The notes below the pieces were generated by a model, which saw only the letters and a program-made list of their open reading frames with translations, was not told the origin of the DNA and searched no databases. The position numbers and the translations under genes were made by a program. From positions 1-45,048 of the forward strand of contig JAAANX010000182.1 in assembly GCA_009909085.1 (NCBI GenBank): a DNA stretch of 45,048 nucleotides. Direction: 5' to 3'. Shown one piece after another: positions 1-10,100 of this stretch. This DNA comes from Cyanobacteria bacterium GSL.Bin1 (GTDB lineage Bacteria > Cyanobacteriota > Cyanobacteriia > Cyanobacteriales > Rubidibacteraceae). The first letter of the stretch is position 1. Each line of letters opens with the position of its first letter.

Positions 1-1
1 A

Positions 2-154
2 TTGGAAAGCGCACCTGTAGGAGTGGTTAAGCAGAAACGAAAACGAAGGGTTCGTCTGATTGTTTCTCCTTTCCCCGCAAAACAAAGGGGAAGTCGAGAT
101 TTTTTCTTCAAGTCTTCTGCTCAAACCCCCTTGACTTTTGGTTTACAGCCTTAA
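2..154 (+). CDS. possible C-terminal tail of an unknown protein, cut by window edge
   Basis: A stop-free frame runs from the window edge to a TAA and would encode about 50 residues, including a basic stretch KQKRKRRVRL. No family is recognised. It could be the end of a real gene that starts outside the window or a chance open frame. The next gene begins about 170 bases later with its own strong ribosome binding site. Confidence 0.22.
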   Translation: MESAPVGVVKQKRKRRVRLIVSPFPAKQRGSRDFFFKSSAQTPLTFGLQP

Positions 155-326
155 CTTGTCACCAATGGTCTCCCCCTCTCCCTTCCCCCATTATGGTGAA
201 ACCTACTCTCCTATTTCGGTTCACCTCACTGTTTTTTTCTCTTTCGGTTTGCCAAGATAAAAATTGAACTAAGAGGCTATGCAAAGCAGTGTAAATGGTG
301 AATAACCTTTAGGAGGTGAAAGCGCT

Positions 327-799
327 ATGGCACTTGCACGCTGGAGTCCTACGGCTGATATGGAACTTTTCCGTCGTCAAATGGATCGCCTCTTTGATGA
401 AATGACCGGCGATCGCAGCGGCGCATTTGATCTCCAAGAATGGAATCCCGCGATCGAGCTAAATGACGCTGGGGAAAACCTCATGCTAAAAGCGCAACTA
501 CCGGGTCTTAATCCTGATGACATATGTTACTGTCAACCGCGATTCTGTAACCATTAGTGGCGAATATCGCCATGAAAATCAGAATGAGCACAGCTATGAT
601 TCTGAGTTCCAAATATGGTAAGTTTAGCCGTACCATTGGCTTACCCGTTGGGATCAAACAAGATCAGGTAGAAGCGGATTACAGTAATGGTATCCTCAGT
701 CTACGTCTACCGAAAGTGGAAGATGCAGTGAACCACAAGGTAAAAATTAACCTCGGTGGTCAGTCTAACCAAGCCATCGCAGGAAGCCAACAGTCGTAA
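327..799 (+). pseudogene. Hsp20/alpha-crystallin small heat-shock protein, two frameshifts
   Basis: The reading begins MALARWSPTADMELFRRQMD and continues through NPAIELNDAGENLMLKAQLPG, a typical cyanobacterial Hsp20 start. After NPDDI near base 524 the frame is lost. The next frame carries VTVNRDSVTISGEYRHE up to about base 610, and the third carries YGKFSRTIGLPVGIKQDQ and NGILSLRLPK to the stop. All three pieces of the alpha-crystallin domain are present in order, giving about 157 residues if repaired, the usual length. Two shifts are needed: one beside GACATA near 522-526 and one extra A near 611. Hsp20 is an ATP-independent chaperone that holds unfolding proteins. An AGGAGG ribosome binding site lies 10 bases before the ATG. 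Either the gene is recently dead or the assembly has two indel errors; the retained identity favours a recent event or an error. Confidence 0.85.
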
Positions 800-828
800 A
801 GCGATGACCTCTTAAGTGATTAATTTCT

Positions 829-857
829 CCCCTCTTCCCAAGCGCAGAGGGGGTATT
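829..857 (+). terminator. stem-loop terminator after hsp20
   Basis: CCCCTCT pairs with AGAGGGG across a 10-base loop, followed by TATTTT. It ends the hsp20 transcript and lies before the convergent alaS stop. Confidence 0.7.
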
Positions 858-941
858 TTACTGATTTTGTCTTTCTCCACTCTACATTTTCTTTTTACCT
901 AAATATTGCTCAGCGCTTCATCCCATTGAAACCGAATCGCA

Positions 942-3572
942 TTATTGCAGCTGTTCTCGCAGTTGAGTTTGTGCCGTTTCTAGGGCTTCTGTTAACTTCG
1001 AGGCATCTTTCCCGCCCGCTTGGGCAAGATTAGGGCGTCCACCACCGCCACCACCGCAAATTTTAGCAATACCGCCAATAAATTTACCGGCTTGTAAGCC
1101 TTTTTCATTCACTTTCGGGCTAAACGCGGCAACTAAACTGACTTTTCCTTCAGCGGGAACGGATCCTAAGACCACAGCTGCTTCCCCTAGTTTTTGTTGT
1201 AAACGTTCCGCTGCCGTTTGTAGGGCTTTGGCGTCCATTGCTTCGACTTGAGTAACTAAGAGTTGGAACTCTCCCACGGCTTCGGCTTGCGCTAAGAGTT
1301 GATCCGACTTGGCAAGGGCGAGTTCTTGTTTCGCTGCTTCCAGTTGTTTTTGCGTTTGTTTGAGTTCCGACTGCAAGTTTTCAATGCGTTGCGGCACTTC
1401 TTCCGGTTGGACTTTGAAGTGGGTGCTGAGATCGCGCACAATTTTTTCGCGCAGGTTAAGATATTCGAGAACTGCGGGACCGGCGACCGCTTCAATCCGC
1501 CGCACACCGGAAGAGATACCGGTTTCGGAGATGATTTTAAACAGTCCAATTTCAGCGGTGTTGTTAACGTGGGTGCCACCACATAATTCCATGGAAACAC
1601 CGGGTACATCAATCACTCGAACTACATCATCATATTTTTCCCCAAACATCGCGATCGCGCCTTTTTCTTTGGCTTCATCAAAGGGCATCACATCCGATTG
1701 CGTATCATGGGCTTCGGCAATCCAAGTATTGATAGTATCTTCCACTTGTTGCAATTCTTCCCGGGTAATTTGACGCGGACAGTTGAAGTCAAACCGTAAG
1801 CGGTCAAAGGCGACTAAAGAACCTGCTTGCGAGACAGAGGGATCAATGATTTGTTTGAGGGCGGCTTGCAGCAGGTGCGTTGCCGTATGATGGGCTTGGG
1901 CGCGACGGCGACAAGCACGATCAATGGTTGCAGTGAGGGTATCGCCCACGCGGATGATTCCTCGTTCAATGCGTCCGATATGGACATAAATGCTGGACTC
2001 TTTCTGCACATCTTCAATGCGCACTAAGAGATTATCCCCAGAGAGATAACCGCGATCGCCAATTTGTCCGCCCGATTCGGCATAGAATGGGGTTTGATTG
2101 AGCACTAGTTGCACCTGATCGCCAGCTTCTGCTTCTTGCACCGTTTTCCCTTGCACTAACACGGCTTCCACTCTCGCTGTAGCGTGAGGATCTGTATAGC
2201 CGAGAAATTCGGTGGGATGAACCGTTTGCGCCAACTTGTCTAAACTGCCTTGTACCATTAAATCAATAGTTTCGTGTGCGGCTTGCGATCGTTGCCGTTG
2301 TTTTTCCATTTCTTGTTCAAAGCCATCGAGATCCACGGTTAACCCTTTTTCTTCGGCAATTTCTTGGGTTAACTCTAAGGGGAAGCCGTAGGTATCGTAA
2401 AGAACAAAGGCATCTTCCCCAGAGATCTGTTGACCGTCTTTTTGCAAAATTTCTCCTAACAGTTTCTCACCTCGTTCTAGAGTTTCTAAGAAACGGGACT
2501 CTTCTCGCTGCAGTTCTTGTTTAATTAGCTTCTCGCCTTCGCGCAAGTTGGAGTAATGTTCTTCCATTAGAGAAATTGCCGTTTCGGCAACATCTTGGGT
2601 AAATTCTCTAGTGATGCCTAACAAGCGACCATGACGCACCACACGACGAATGAGACGGCGCAAAATGTAGCCTCGTCCCAGGTTAGAAGCAGTTATACCA
2701 TCCGCGATCATATGAACGACCGCCCGGACATGGTCGCCAATGACTTTCAGGGAAACTTGTTGTTTTTCATCCGCTTGCGCATAATCTAAGTTCGCAATTT
2801 CCGCAGCGGTTTTAATAATCGGGAAAATGAGGTCAGTTTCATAGTTATTCGGGACTTGTTGCAAAATTTGTGCCATGCGTTCCAATCCCAAACCGGTATC
2901 AATATTTTGATTTTGCAACGGCGTTAAATTGCCTTCACTATCCCGATTGAATTGCATAAAAACGAGATTATAAAACTCAATGAAGCGAGAATCGTCTTCT
3001 AAATCAATGTCTTGGTCGCCTAACTCGGGATGAAAATCGTAGTAAATCTCGGAACAGGGACCACAAGGACCGGTGGGACCCGCAGCCCAAAAATTATCTT
3101 CTTCGCCCATCCGTTGGATGCGATGGGGGGCAACGCCAATTTTATCCCGCCAAATGGCAAAGGCTTCTTCATCTTCTCTATAGACACTGGGGATTAACCG
3201 TTCTGGGTCTAAACCAAACGCTTTTGTCGAAAGTTCCCACGCCCATTGAATGGCTTCTTCTTTAAAGTAGTCGCCAAAGCTGAAGTTACCTAACATCTCA
3301 AAGAAGGTATGGTGACGCTTAGTGCGTCCGACATTCTCAATATCGTTAGTGCGGATACACTTTTGGGATGTTGTCGCGCGATTGTAGGGAGCGGTTTTTT
3401 GTCCCAAAAAGATGGGTTTAAATGGCAGCATTCCCGCAATGGTCAGTAAAACCGTGGGGTCTTCTGGAACGAGAGACGCACTGGGTAAGACTTCATGTCC
3501 GCGCTGTGCATAAAAATCTAAAAAAGTTTGGCGAATTTGATTACCGCTGAGATATTGAGGAGAGTTAGGCAT
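942..3572 (-). CDS. alaS: alanine--tRNA ligase
   Basis: Alanyl-tRNA synthetase charges tRNA-Ala with alanine in the cytoplasm and edits mischarged Ser and Gly. At 876 residues it has the standard bacterial length. The N-terminal class II catalytic core shows [20 protein letters not shown] and [20 protein letters not shown]. The editing domain has HTATHLL near residue 565 and CGGTHV near 663, which supply the zinc-site His and Cys residues. A coiled linker ([18 protein letters not shown]) leads to the C-terminal C-Ala/DHHA1 domain with a [15 protein letters not shown] loop. All key motifs are intact. It is a single gene, convergent with hsp20, and its start is at the conserved N-terminus. Confidence 0.98.
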   Translation of the reverse strand: MPNSPQYLSGNQIRQTFLDFYAQRGHEVLPSASLVPEDPTVLLTIAGMLPFKPIFLGQKTAPYNRATTSQKCIRTNDIENVGRTKRHHTFFEMLGNFSFGDYFKEEAIQWAWELSTKAFGLDPERLIPSVYREDEEAFAIWRDKIGVAPHRIQRMGEEDNFWAAGPTGPCGPCSEIYYDFHPELGDQDIDLEDDSRFIEFYNLVFMQFNRDSEGNLTPLQNQNIDTGLGLERMAQILQQVPNNYETDLIFPIIKTAAEIANLDYAQADEKQQVSLKVIGDHVRAVVHMIADGITASNLGRGYILRRLIRRVVRHGRLLGITREFTQDVAETAISLMEEHYSNLREGEKLIKQELQREESRFLETLERGEKLLGEILQKDGQQISGEDAFVLYDTYGFPLELTQEIAEEKGLTVDLDGFEQEMEKQRQRSQAAHETIDLMVQGSLDKLAQTVHPTEFLGYTDPHATARVEAVLVQGKTVQEAEAGDQVQLVLNQTPFYAESGGQIGDRGYLSGDNLLVRIEDVQKESSIYVHIGRIERGIIRVGDTLTATIDRACRRRAQAHHTATHLLQAALKQIIDPSVSQAGSLVAFDRLRFDFNCPRQITREELQQVEDTINTWIAEAHDTQSDVMPFDEAKEKGAIAMFGEKYDDVVRVIDVPGVSMELCGGTHVNNTAEIGLFKIISETGISSGVRRIEAVAGPAVLEYLNLREKIVRDLSTHFKVQPEEVPQRIENLQSELKQTQKQLEAAKQELALAKSDQLLAQAEAVGEFQLLVTQVEAMDAKALQTAAERLQQKLGEAAVVLGSVPAEGKVSLVAAFSPKVNEKGLQAGKFIGGIAKICGGGGGGRPNLAQAGGKDASKLTEALETAQTQLREQLQ

Positions 3573-3875
3573 TAGTCCTTATTTAATATCAGTTACAACA
3601 CGACTCATCATTACTTCTTCTATTGTAAAATTTTGTCTTCACAGAAAGCGACGGGTGAAGCCCAACCATACCTATAATTTTTTCCTAAACCCGGTCAGCA
3701 ATTCTTATTGCATTCAACTTGAAAAGTAGTTGGTGTTGCCATTAATCAATGTGCGGAAGGAGCAATAAAGAGAAATTAATCTCTACTTAGGTTCTCCGTA
3801 ATCTTACCTTCGTAGAATTGTCACAGTCTGTATCTCTAATATTGCAATCTAATCCTTTCGAGGAGATTTCTCGTT
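3573..3875. other. intergenic region between alaS and phosphoesterase gene
   Basis: About 300 bases hold the divergent upstream regions of alaS and the phosphoesterase gene. The only clear element is a GAGGAG ribosome binding site about 10 bases before the downstream ATG. I see no RNA gene and no repeated Pho box. Confidence 0.5.
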
Positions 3876-6800
3876 ATGTCTACCTTCCGTGTTAACCCCT
3901 ATTTGCAACAACCCTCTAGTGATGGAATGTATTTGACTTGGTTTACTGAAGAGGATACTTCAGGAGAACTGACGATCACGGGACCCGGATTAGAGAGTCC
4001 CTTAAGCTTCACAAGCGATCCGACATTTGAGCCTGTCTTAAGTTATACTTCTGCTGAAGCAAATCAAGAGATTGATGGACTCGAACAAGGTTCATGGTTA
4101 TTAGGAAACGAAAACTATAAGCACACGGTTGATGTCAGCGGTTTATTGCCCGATAGCACCTATGAATATACGGTCACAGTCGGCGATCGCGTGTTTGAAT
4201 CGAGTTTTGAAACAGCACCAACCTCCCAAGACTGGGATCAAGTTCGCTTTGTTGCCCTTTCCGATAGCGAAACGGAACCTCGGGGTCGCGTCCGTCAGCG
4301 GGATTGGCAAGAAGGTGCGCAAGACGCTGAATCGGTTGGGCGTCCCAGTTTAGAAGATAGTCTCTGGGCAGAAACTTTAGGCGTTAGCGGCGATCGCCTT
4401 AACTATCCCCTGACCGAAAATGTGGGCTATCGCAACAATCTCGAAATCATTAACAGTCGAGAACCCGATTTCATGGTCATGCCGGGAGATTTAGTGCAAG
4501 GCGGCGGTTATCAGCCCGGTTGGGATGAGTTCTTCCGTCACAATGCCGGTGAGTTTGATAGCGGTCTTTCCGACTATCCGATTTTACCGGCGCTGGGAAA
4601 CTGGGAAAACTTTGGCGCTCTCAATGGCGGATATGGAACCGACGAAGCAGGACGCTTCGGACCTAAATTGGGTCATGATAAATTTCATGCCTACTTCGAT
4701 GCGCCGCCTAATGGCACCCCTGAGCACCAGGATAATTATTATCGCATTGACTATGGTCCAATCACGATTCTCACCCTTGACAGTTCCAATGGGGAACCCG
4801 ACGACAGTAGAGATAACTATGGTGGGGAAGGACAACCGCCACAAATTAGCGGTCGGGAATTTACTGAACCGGGAACGGATACCCAAGAAAACTTTACTCG
4901 CGAGCAGTATGAAGCAGCAGGAGGAACCGATTTAGCTGATTTTAACCCGAGTAGTCCCCAATGGAACTGGGTGATCGAGCAGCTAGAAGAGGCAAGAGAA
5001 CAAGGTCAAATTATTTTTGCCCAATTCCACCATGTTCCCTATTCCAGCGGAACCCACGGTCTACCGATGAATCATGAAGATTCTTCGGGTCAAGGGGGAA
5101 CACCGCTGCGGAAATATCACGCGCTTTTTGAAGAGTATGAAGTGGCAGCAGTTTTCTCCGGTCATAGTGAAATGTTTGAGCGCAGTTTCGTTGATGAAGA
5201 TGGCGACGGGATTGGAGTTAATTACTACGATGTGGGTGTTGCTGGCGATGGCATGCGAGGAGAACGTCAAACGGATGACGGAGAACTCCTTAGCTATAAT
5301 CAGTTTAGTCAGTGGACCGCTGACCAAAGGGAACCAGAACTCTGGGAAGAAGTCGATGGCGTTCTCCAAAATGTTGCCGGCGGGAAGCACTATGGTCACC
5401 TAGAAATCAACCTGGAACAGACGGGCGAAGGGTCCGCAGCAGAAATTACTCTCACCCCTGTCTATAGCTTCCCTATTCTTGATTCCAATTATGAGTTAGT
5501 CGATACCGAGCGCCGAGTTTATGGCGATGAAATCACGATCCGAACCAATGCCGATGGCACCTTGGCCGATTCAGGAATCGGAGGGTTAACCCAACTCAAC
5601 ACCTTTGAAACCGGATTCATTGATGACCAGAGCCCGCTAACGATTCCCAGCACTGACCCAGCCGGAATCGCTTTCTACGAGCCATCAGGCAATCTGTTCA
5701 TTGCCGATTCCGAAATTGCCGAGTTGGACATTTTTCCCGACACCATCTCGTTCAATCTCTTTGAAGTTACCCCCGATGGGCAAACCTTAGTACGGGCTTT
5801 TGACCTCACCGACGAAGCAACTACGGGTGCAGTCAATGACGAGCCCACTGGCATTGCCTACGATGCTGAGAATGATCGCTTCTACATCAGTAACGATAAT
5901 ACCGAGAGCATCTTCAGCTACGAATTACAAGGAGATACCTTTGTCGTCGAAGACGAAATTGGAATTGATGACTTCCCGGCTAACTTGCCAGGCATAACGG
6001 GGGATTTTGAGGGCATTTCGATCAACCCCAACACCGGGTTGATTTATTCAGTGGATGGCAGCGGTCAAGCGGTGGTTGTCTTGGAATACCAGAACAACAG
6101 CTTCCAGTTTGTCGATAGCTTCGAGCTAAACACGGCTGAGGAAACTTTTGTCAGCGACCCTGAGGGCATGGCAGTTGATCCGGCGACGGGGAATCTCTTT
6201 GTGGTTTCGGAAGTGGACGAGATCATTGCTGAGTTTACCGCAGAAGGAGATTTTATCCGTGAGTATCCCCTCGGGAATCTTGATCCTGCCCAAATCGCTG
6301 CCCAAGGTTTGACCTTTGCCCCTCCATCTGACAACTCTGATCAATCATTCAGCAGCTTGTACATTGCCGATGCGCGGGTCGATAACAACGATGATCCCAG
6401 CGAGCGCGATGGCCGCGTCTACGAGGCAAGCTTAGCCACACCCGGCGATGAGGATGAGGCCTCAGTTCCGGTCTTTGGCAGCCCAGAGGACGACACCCTC
6501 GAAGCGGGAATCGATTTTGACGGCGCTGGCAATCTTGTTTTTACCGGGGCAGGAGAAGATAGCGTTTTTGCTTCCCAAGGAGAAGGGGGAAATCGCATTT
6601 ACAGTGGCAGTGATAATGATGAACTGTTCGCTGGGACTGAAGATCGTCTCTTTGGCGAAACCGGCGATGATATCCTTGATGCATCTGTTGGAAGCGGCAA
6701 TAACCGTCTCTATGGCGGTTCAGGGAACGATGACTTCTTCCTCGGTAGCAATGACCGCTTAATTGGCAATGAGGGCAGCGATCGCTTCTTTACCCTTGCT

Positions 6801-7085
6801 GGCGGCAACAACTTGATAACTGGTGGAACAGGGGCTGACCAATTCTGGATTGCCAATGCAGAAATTCCCAATACTCCGAATATCATCACTGACTTGACAT
6901 TAGGAGAAGATGTCATGGGCATTGCTGGCTTTCGCGATCTTAGTTTCGATGACCTTCGTGTTACTCAAGAAGAAACCCAAGTTGTAATTGGTTTAGATGA
7001 AAATACACCTTTAGCACAACTTCTGGGAGTAGAGGCTGAGCAACTAAGCGCTGATGACTTTGTGTTTGTCGAGTCTGCTGTTTAA
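3876..7085 (+). CDS. PAP-like metallophosphoesterase with beta-propeller and RTX-type C-terminus
   Basis: This 1069-residue modular protein probably acts outside the cell. Residues about 1-115 resemble the Fn3-like N-domain of purple acid phosphatases. The phosphoesterase domain (about 120-560) has D130, GD at 204-205, GNWE at 241-244, FHHVP with H385/H386, and GHSE at 429-432. About 570-860 is an NHL/SdiA-regulated-like propeller with repeats such as PAGIAFYEPSGNLFIAD and PEGMAVDPATGNLFVV. The C-terminus has glycine/aspartate repeats (GGSGNDDFFLGSNDRL, GGTGADQF) of the calcium-binding RTX kind. There is no N-terminal signal peptide, which fits type I secretion through the C-terminus. Two motifs differ from the family: GNH[ED] is GNWE and GHxH is GHSE, so the substrate or metal set may differ. 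It probably hydrolyses phosphate esters, perhaps for phosphorus scavenging. Confidence 0.85.
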   Translation: MSTFRVNPYLQQPSSDGMYLTWFTEEDTSGELTITGPGLESPLSFTSDPTFEPVLSYTSAEANQEIDGLEQGSWLLGNENYKHTVDVSGLLPDSTYEYTVTVGDRVFESSFETAPTSQDWDQVRFVALSDSETEPRGRVRQRDWQEGAQDAESVGRPSLEDSLWAETLGVSGDRLNYPLTENVGYRNNLEIINSREPDFMVMPGDLVQGGGYQPGWDEFFRHNAGEFDSGLSDYPILPALGNWENFGALNGGYGTDEAGRFGPKLGHDKFHAYFDAPPNGTPEHQDNYYRIDYGPITILTLDSSNGEPDDSRDNYGGEGQPPQISGREFTEPGTDTQENFTREQYEAAGGTDLADFNPSSPQWNWVIEQLEEAREQGQIIFAQFHHVPYSSGTHGLPMNHEDSSGQGGTPLRKYHALFEEYEVAAVFSGHSEMFERSFVDEDGDGIGVNYYDVGVAGDGMRGERQTDDGELLSYNQFSQWTADQREPELWEEVDGVLQNVAGGKHYGHLEINLEQTGEGSAAEITLTPVYSFPILDSNYELVDTERRVYGDEITIRTNADGTLADSGIGGLTQLNTFETGFIDDQSPLTIPSTDPAGIAFYEPSGNLFIADSEIAELDIFPDTISFNLFEVTPDGQTLVRAFDLTDEATTGAVNDEPTGIAYDAENDRFYISNDNTESIFSYELQGDTFVVEDEIGIDDFPANLPGITGDFEGISINPNTGLIYSVDGSGQAVVVLEYQNNSFQFVDSFELNTAEETFVSDPEGMAVDPATGNLFVVSEVDEIIAEFTAEGDFIREYPLGNLDPAQIAAQGLTFAPPSDNSDQSFSSLYIADARVDNNDDPSERDGRVYEASLATPGDEDEASVPVFGSPEDDTLEAGIDFDGAGNLVFTGAGEDSVFASQGEGGNRIYSGSDNDELFAGTEDRLFGETGDDILDASVGSGNNRLYGGSGNDDFFLGSNDRLIGNEGSDRFFTLAGGNNLITGGTGADQFWIANAEIPNTPNIITDLTLGEDVMGIAGFRDLSFDDLRVTQEETQVVIGLDENTPLAQLLGVEAEQLSADDFVFVESAV

Positions 7086-7116
7086 CAATAAATAGTAAGT
7101 TCATTGTGTCTTAGGG

Positions 7117-7156
7117 GAGAGAAAAGCGAAGCAGTGATCATGATTGCTTTTCTCTC
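7117..7156. terminator. bidirectional stem-loop between convergent genes
   Basis: GAGAGAAAAGC and GCTTTTCTCTC form a perfect 11-bp stem with an 18-base loop. The T-rich and A-rich arms let it serve as a terminator for both the phosphoesterase gene and the giant gene that converges on it. Confidence 0.8.
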
Positions 7157-7180
7157 TCTTTCGCGCGATCGCTGCTAAGT

Positions 7181-10100
7181 TTATAACAATCCGTAGTAAG
7201 CTGCCATATACTCGATAATCTCTGCTTCATAAGGTTGCAACTCAGGGAGGTAGCGACGAATTGCTTTTCTGATTGCTTCGGCTAATAAAGCAAAGTCGTG
7301 TTTTTGGCTATGCACTAGGGGATCGAGACGTTGAATCAATTGCCAGTTACTGGAAACATCCGCTGCCATTAAGGCTTGATCTAACGCTGGCATGGTGTCA
7401 TCCGGAAACTCAGGTAAAACTCGACTGACAAAGGTAACACGATGGAAGACCCGCCAGCAGGGGGGCTTTTTCTCGGTGTTATTGGCTTGCCGCAGGGCTA
7501 CTGCATTGGGATGATTACTTTCGGCTAACCAGATCGGATCGATCACGTAACCAAAGAACTGATCAAAGTTTGCCACAGCAGGTTCAAGGTAGAAGGTAAA
7601 GAAGCGATAGGCATCGACAGTACCTGGTTTTTGGGGATTACCAGGGGAATCAAGGCTGATACTGAGTTCATAGCTGGTTTCTGAGTCTTTAGTTGCTGTT
7701 TTGGTGATATTCAGTTGTCCGCTGCTGGTGGCATTAAACTCGAATCCGCCGGAGAGTCCTAAACCCGATAACTCTAAACCAAAACCCACATCGGTAGCGG
7801 TGGAGAAACCGTAGGAACTACCGGTTACTTCCTGGCGCACGGCGGAAGTTTGCGTGGATTGGGCAAAGAACCCACCTTCGGCTGTCCAGATGTAAGTATT
7901 GACCAAATTCCGCTTGGCAAAGCCTTCAGCTACCGGATCTCGTCCGTTCATAGGAGGCATCAAATTGGTAATCGCATTGGCTGTACTGTTACCGAGGTTT
8001 TGCGCGATCGCGCCCTGAGTTGCTGCCACTGAAGCCCCTAACGCCCGATTCATGGGATTGGTTTGGAAGTTTTCATAATAGGCTTTCAGTTGCTGTTCTT
8101 CCTGCTGAATGCGATTGCGCAGGGCATAGGCTTCCCGAGGTTTAAAGTAGCTGGGTTGATCCGCTGCATCGGTATTTTGATAGTCAGGATCGACAATTCG
8201 ACCTTGGGAACTGTATCCTACTGTGCCATCCAAAGTCCCTTGCTTCGTATATTGGGGATTGATCGGGAAAGGAATCAAGTTGGTATTCCGAGGAATATCA
8301 CGATTGGGACGGAAACGCAAAGACACCAACGCCCCATTGTGTGCCATCCGCAAGGCAAACACATCCGCTGTTTCTGACTGAACGACGGCAAAGCCCACAT
8401 TCGCTGGGAGATAACGTCGTCCTAAACTGGTTAAGGCTTCGGGAATCACCGGTTGATCGGGATCTTCCCATTCTCCGCGCAGAGAAACGCTGGTATTGCG
8501 AGTGGTATTAATGGCAGCGCCTTGGCTTTCCGCACTCGACCAACCTTGAGAGCTTTCAAAGTTACCGCCTGTACTAGCATTGAGGCTAAATTCAATGGGG
8601 AAACTAATCCCAAATCCGAGGGGGGCAAGTAAGCTGTCAATATCCCCTTCTACGCCAATACTGGCAGAAAAGGAAAGAGCGGTGCTGTAACCCTGTTCTT
8701 TTTCCGAAGAAATCGTGTAGCTAACCGTTTCCGCTTCAATGATTTCTAACGCAGTTGCATCGTCAAAGTCATCTCCCATATCTTCGGTTAAGTTTTCACT
8801 GGGAATTGGCGGTGCGCCTTCCACAAATCCCATGACTTGCGGGTCAAATTGGACTTGACCAATCCATTCAGTGATAATATTCCCCACTTTAAAGCCGGTG
8901 TAGAGATGCCATTGTCCCTGTTTAATAAAGCTATAGCACCGCTTCAGGGCACCCACTAACTCACCCGATGGTGTATATTGCAAATCGCCATATTCTTCCA
9001 CTGCTGGACGAGCATGGAGGGTGTCTTGGAAACTGGTAACTACGCCTTCTAGGGCATTGCGTACCAAAGGAATATCATCACAGATGGGGGCGGTTGAGAA
9101 GATATAGTCAATACGGGTCAGTTCATTAATTGCCGTGGGATTGGGTTCTAACAGATTTCCTTGCAAAGAATGATCTAAGATTGAGGTTTCCGCGTTGGCA
9201 TTATCTTGATCAAAGGTGTAGTAGGCGAGTAAATCCCGCTTTTCTCCTTTGAGACGACTGAAGAGGTTATCGAGAATGGCTTCTTCACTGCGCGCAACTT
9301 TCCAAATGCGGACTTCATCAAGATTTCCGGCAAAGCCTTGTCCCATGCGGAACCGTGCTTCTTCGGTATCAATGGGGGGAAGTGGGCTGATGGGTGCGGT
9401 GGGGGTAACATCGCCATTATGATAAATCATAAAAGTGGAGTTGTCAGGATTGGGATCGACAATCCAAGTTGCCCCTTTAATGGCCCCATTATTGTTGCCC
9501 AACGTATCGTTAAGATCGCTGCCTGAACCGGCTTCAAACTGCCACCAAGCGACTAATCCCCGTTCAGTGCCATTGAGATCGCGGTTGAGTTCACTGGCAT
9601 TAAGAGCAACATTCCATAAGCGAACTTCGCTCATCATCCCTCGCAAATGCAGTGGTCCATTCCCGAAAATTGACGGTTGATCGCCAATTGTGGGCAGTCC
9701 ATAAGCTTTCCCCAATTCTAAGGGCTGATCATTCATTCCCATCTCGGTGGCAGGGAAGGTTTCTTCTGCCACTAATACCCCATTGATATAGAGTTGCAGT
9801 TCTAGGTATTCAACAATGCTACCGCTGGTAATCGCTGCAAGATTGGTTGCGGGTAAGCGGTTATTTTCCATCCGCTGGTTGCGCAATCGTTGTTGTCGCT
9901 GTCTCGATTGAACATAATCGGCACAAATGGCTTGCTCGATCGCGCTCTGATTCTCCTCGTCATGAAGATCGGCGCGATTGGTTAAATCAATCTGTTGAAT
10001 ATCCTGTTCAATCCCCAGAACGTCTAAGTCAGCATGGCCTTCCTGTACTCCCTCAGTGTGTTTTTTCCGAATCACAGCTAGATGATAGGTTTCTCCCACT

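Noticed and set aside
3780-3830. Possible Pho box before the phosphoesterase gene
   Set aside because: Only one CTTACCT-like half site is present; the expected repeats at fixed spacing are absent.
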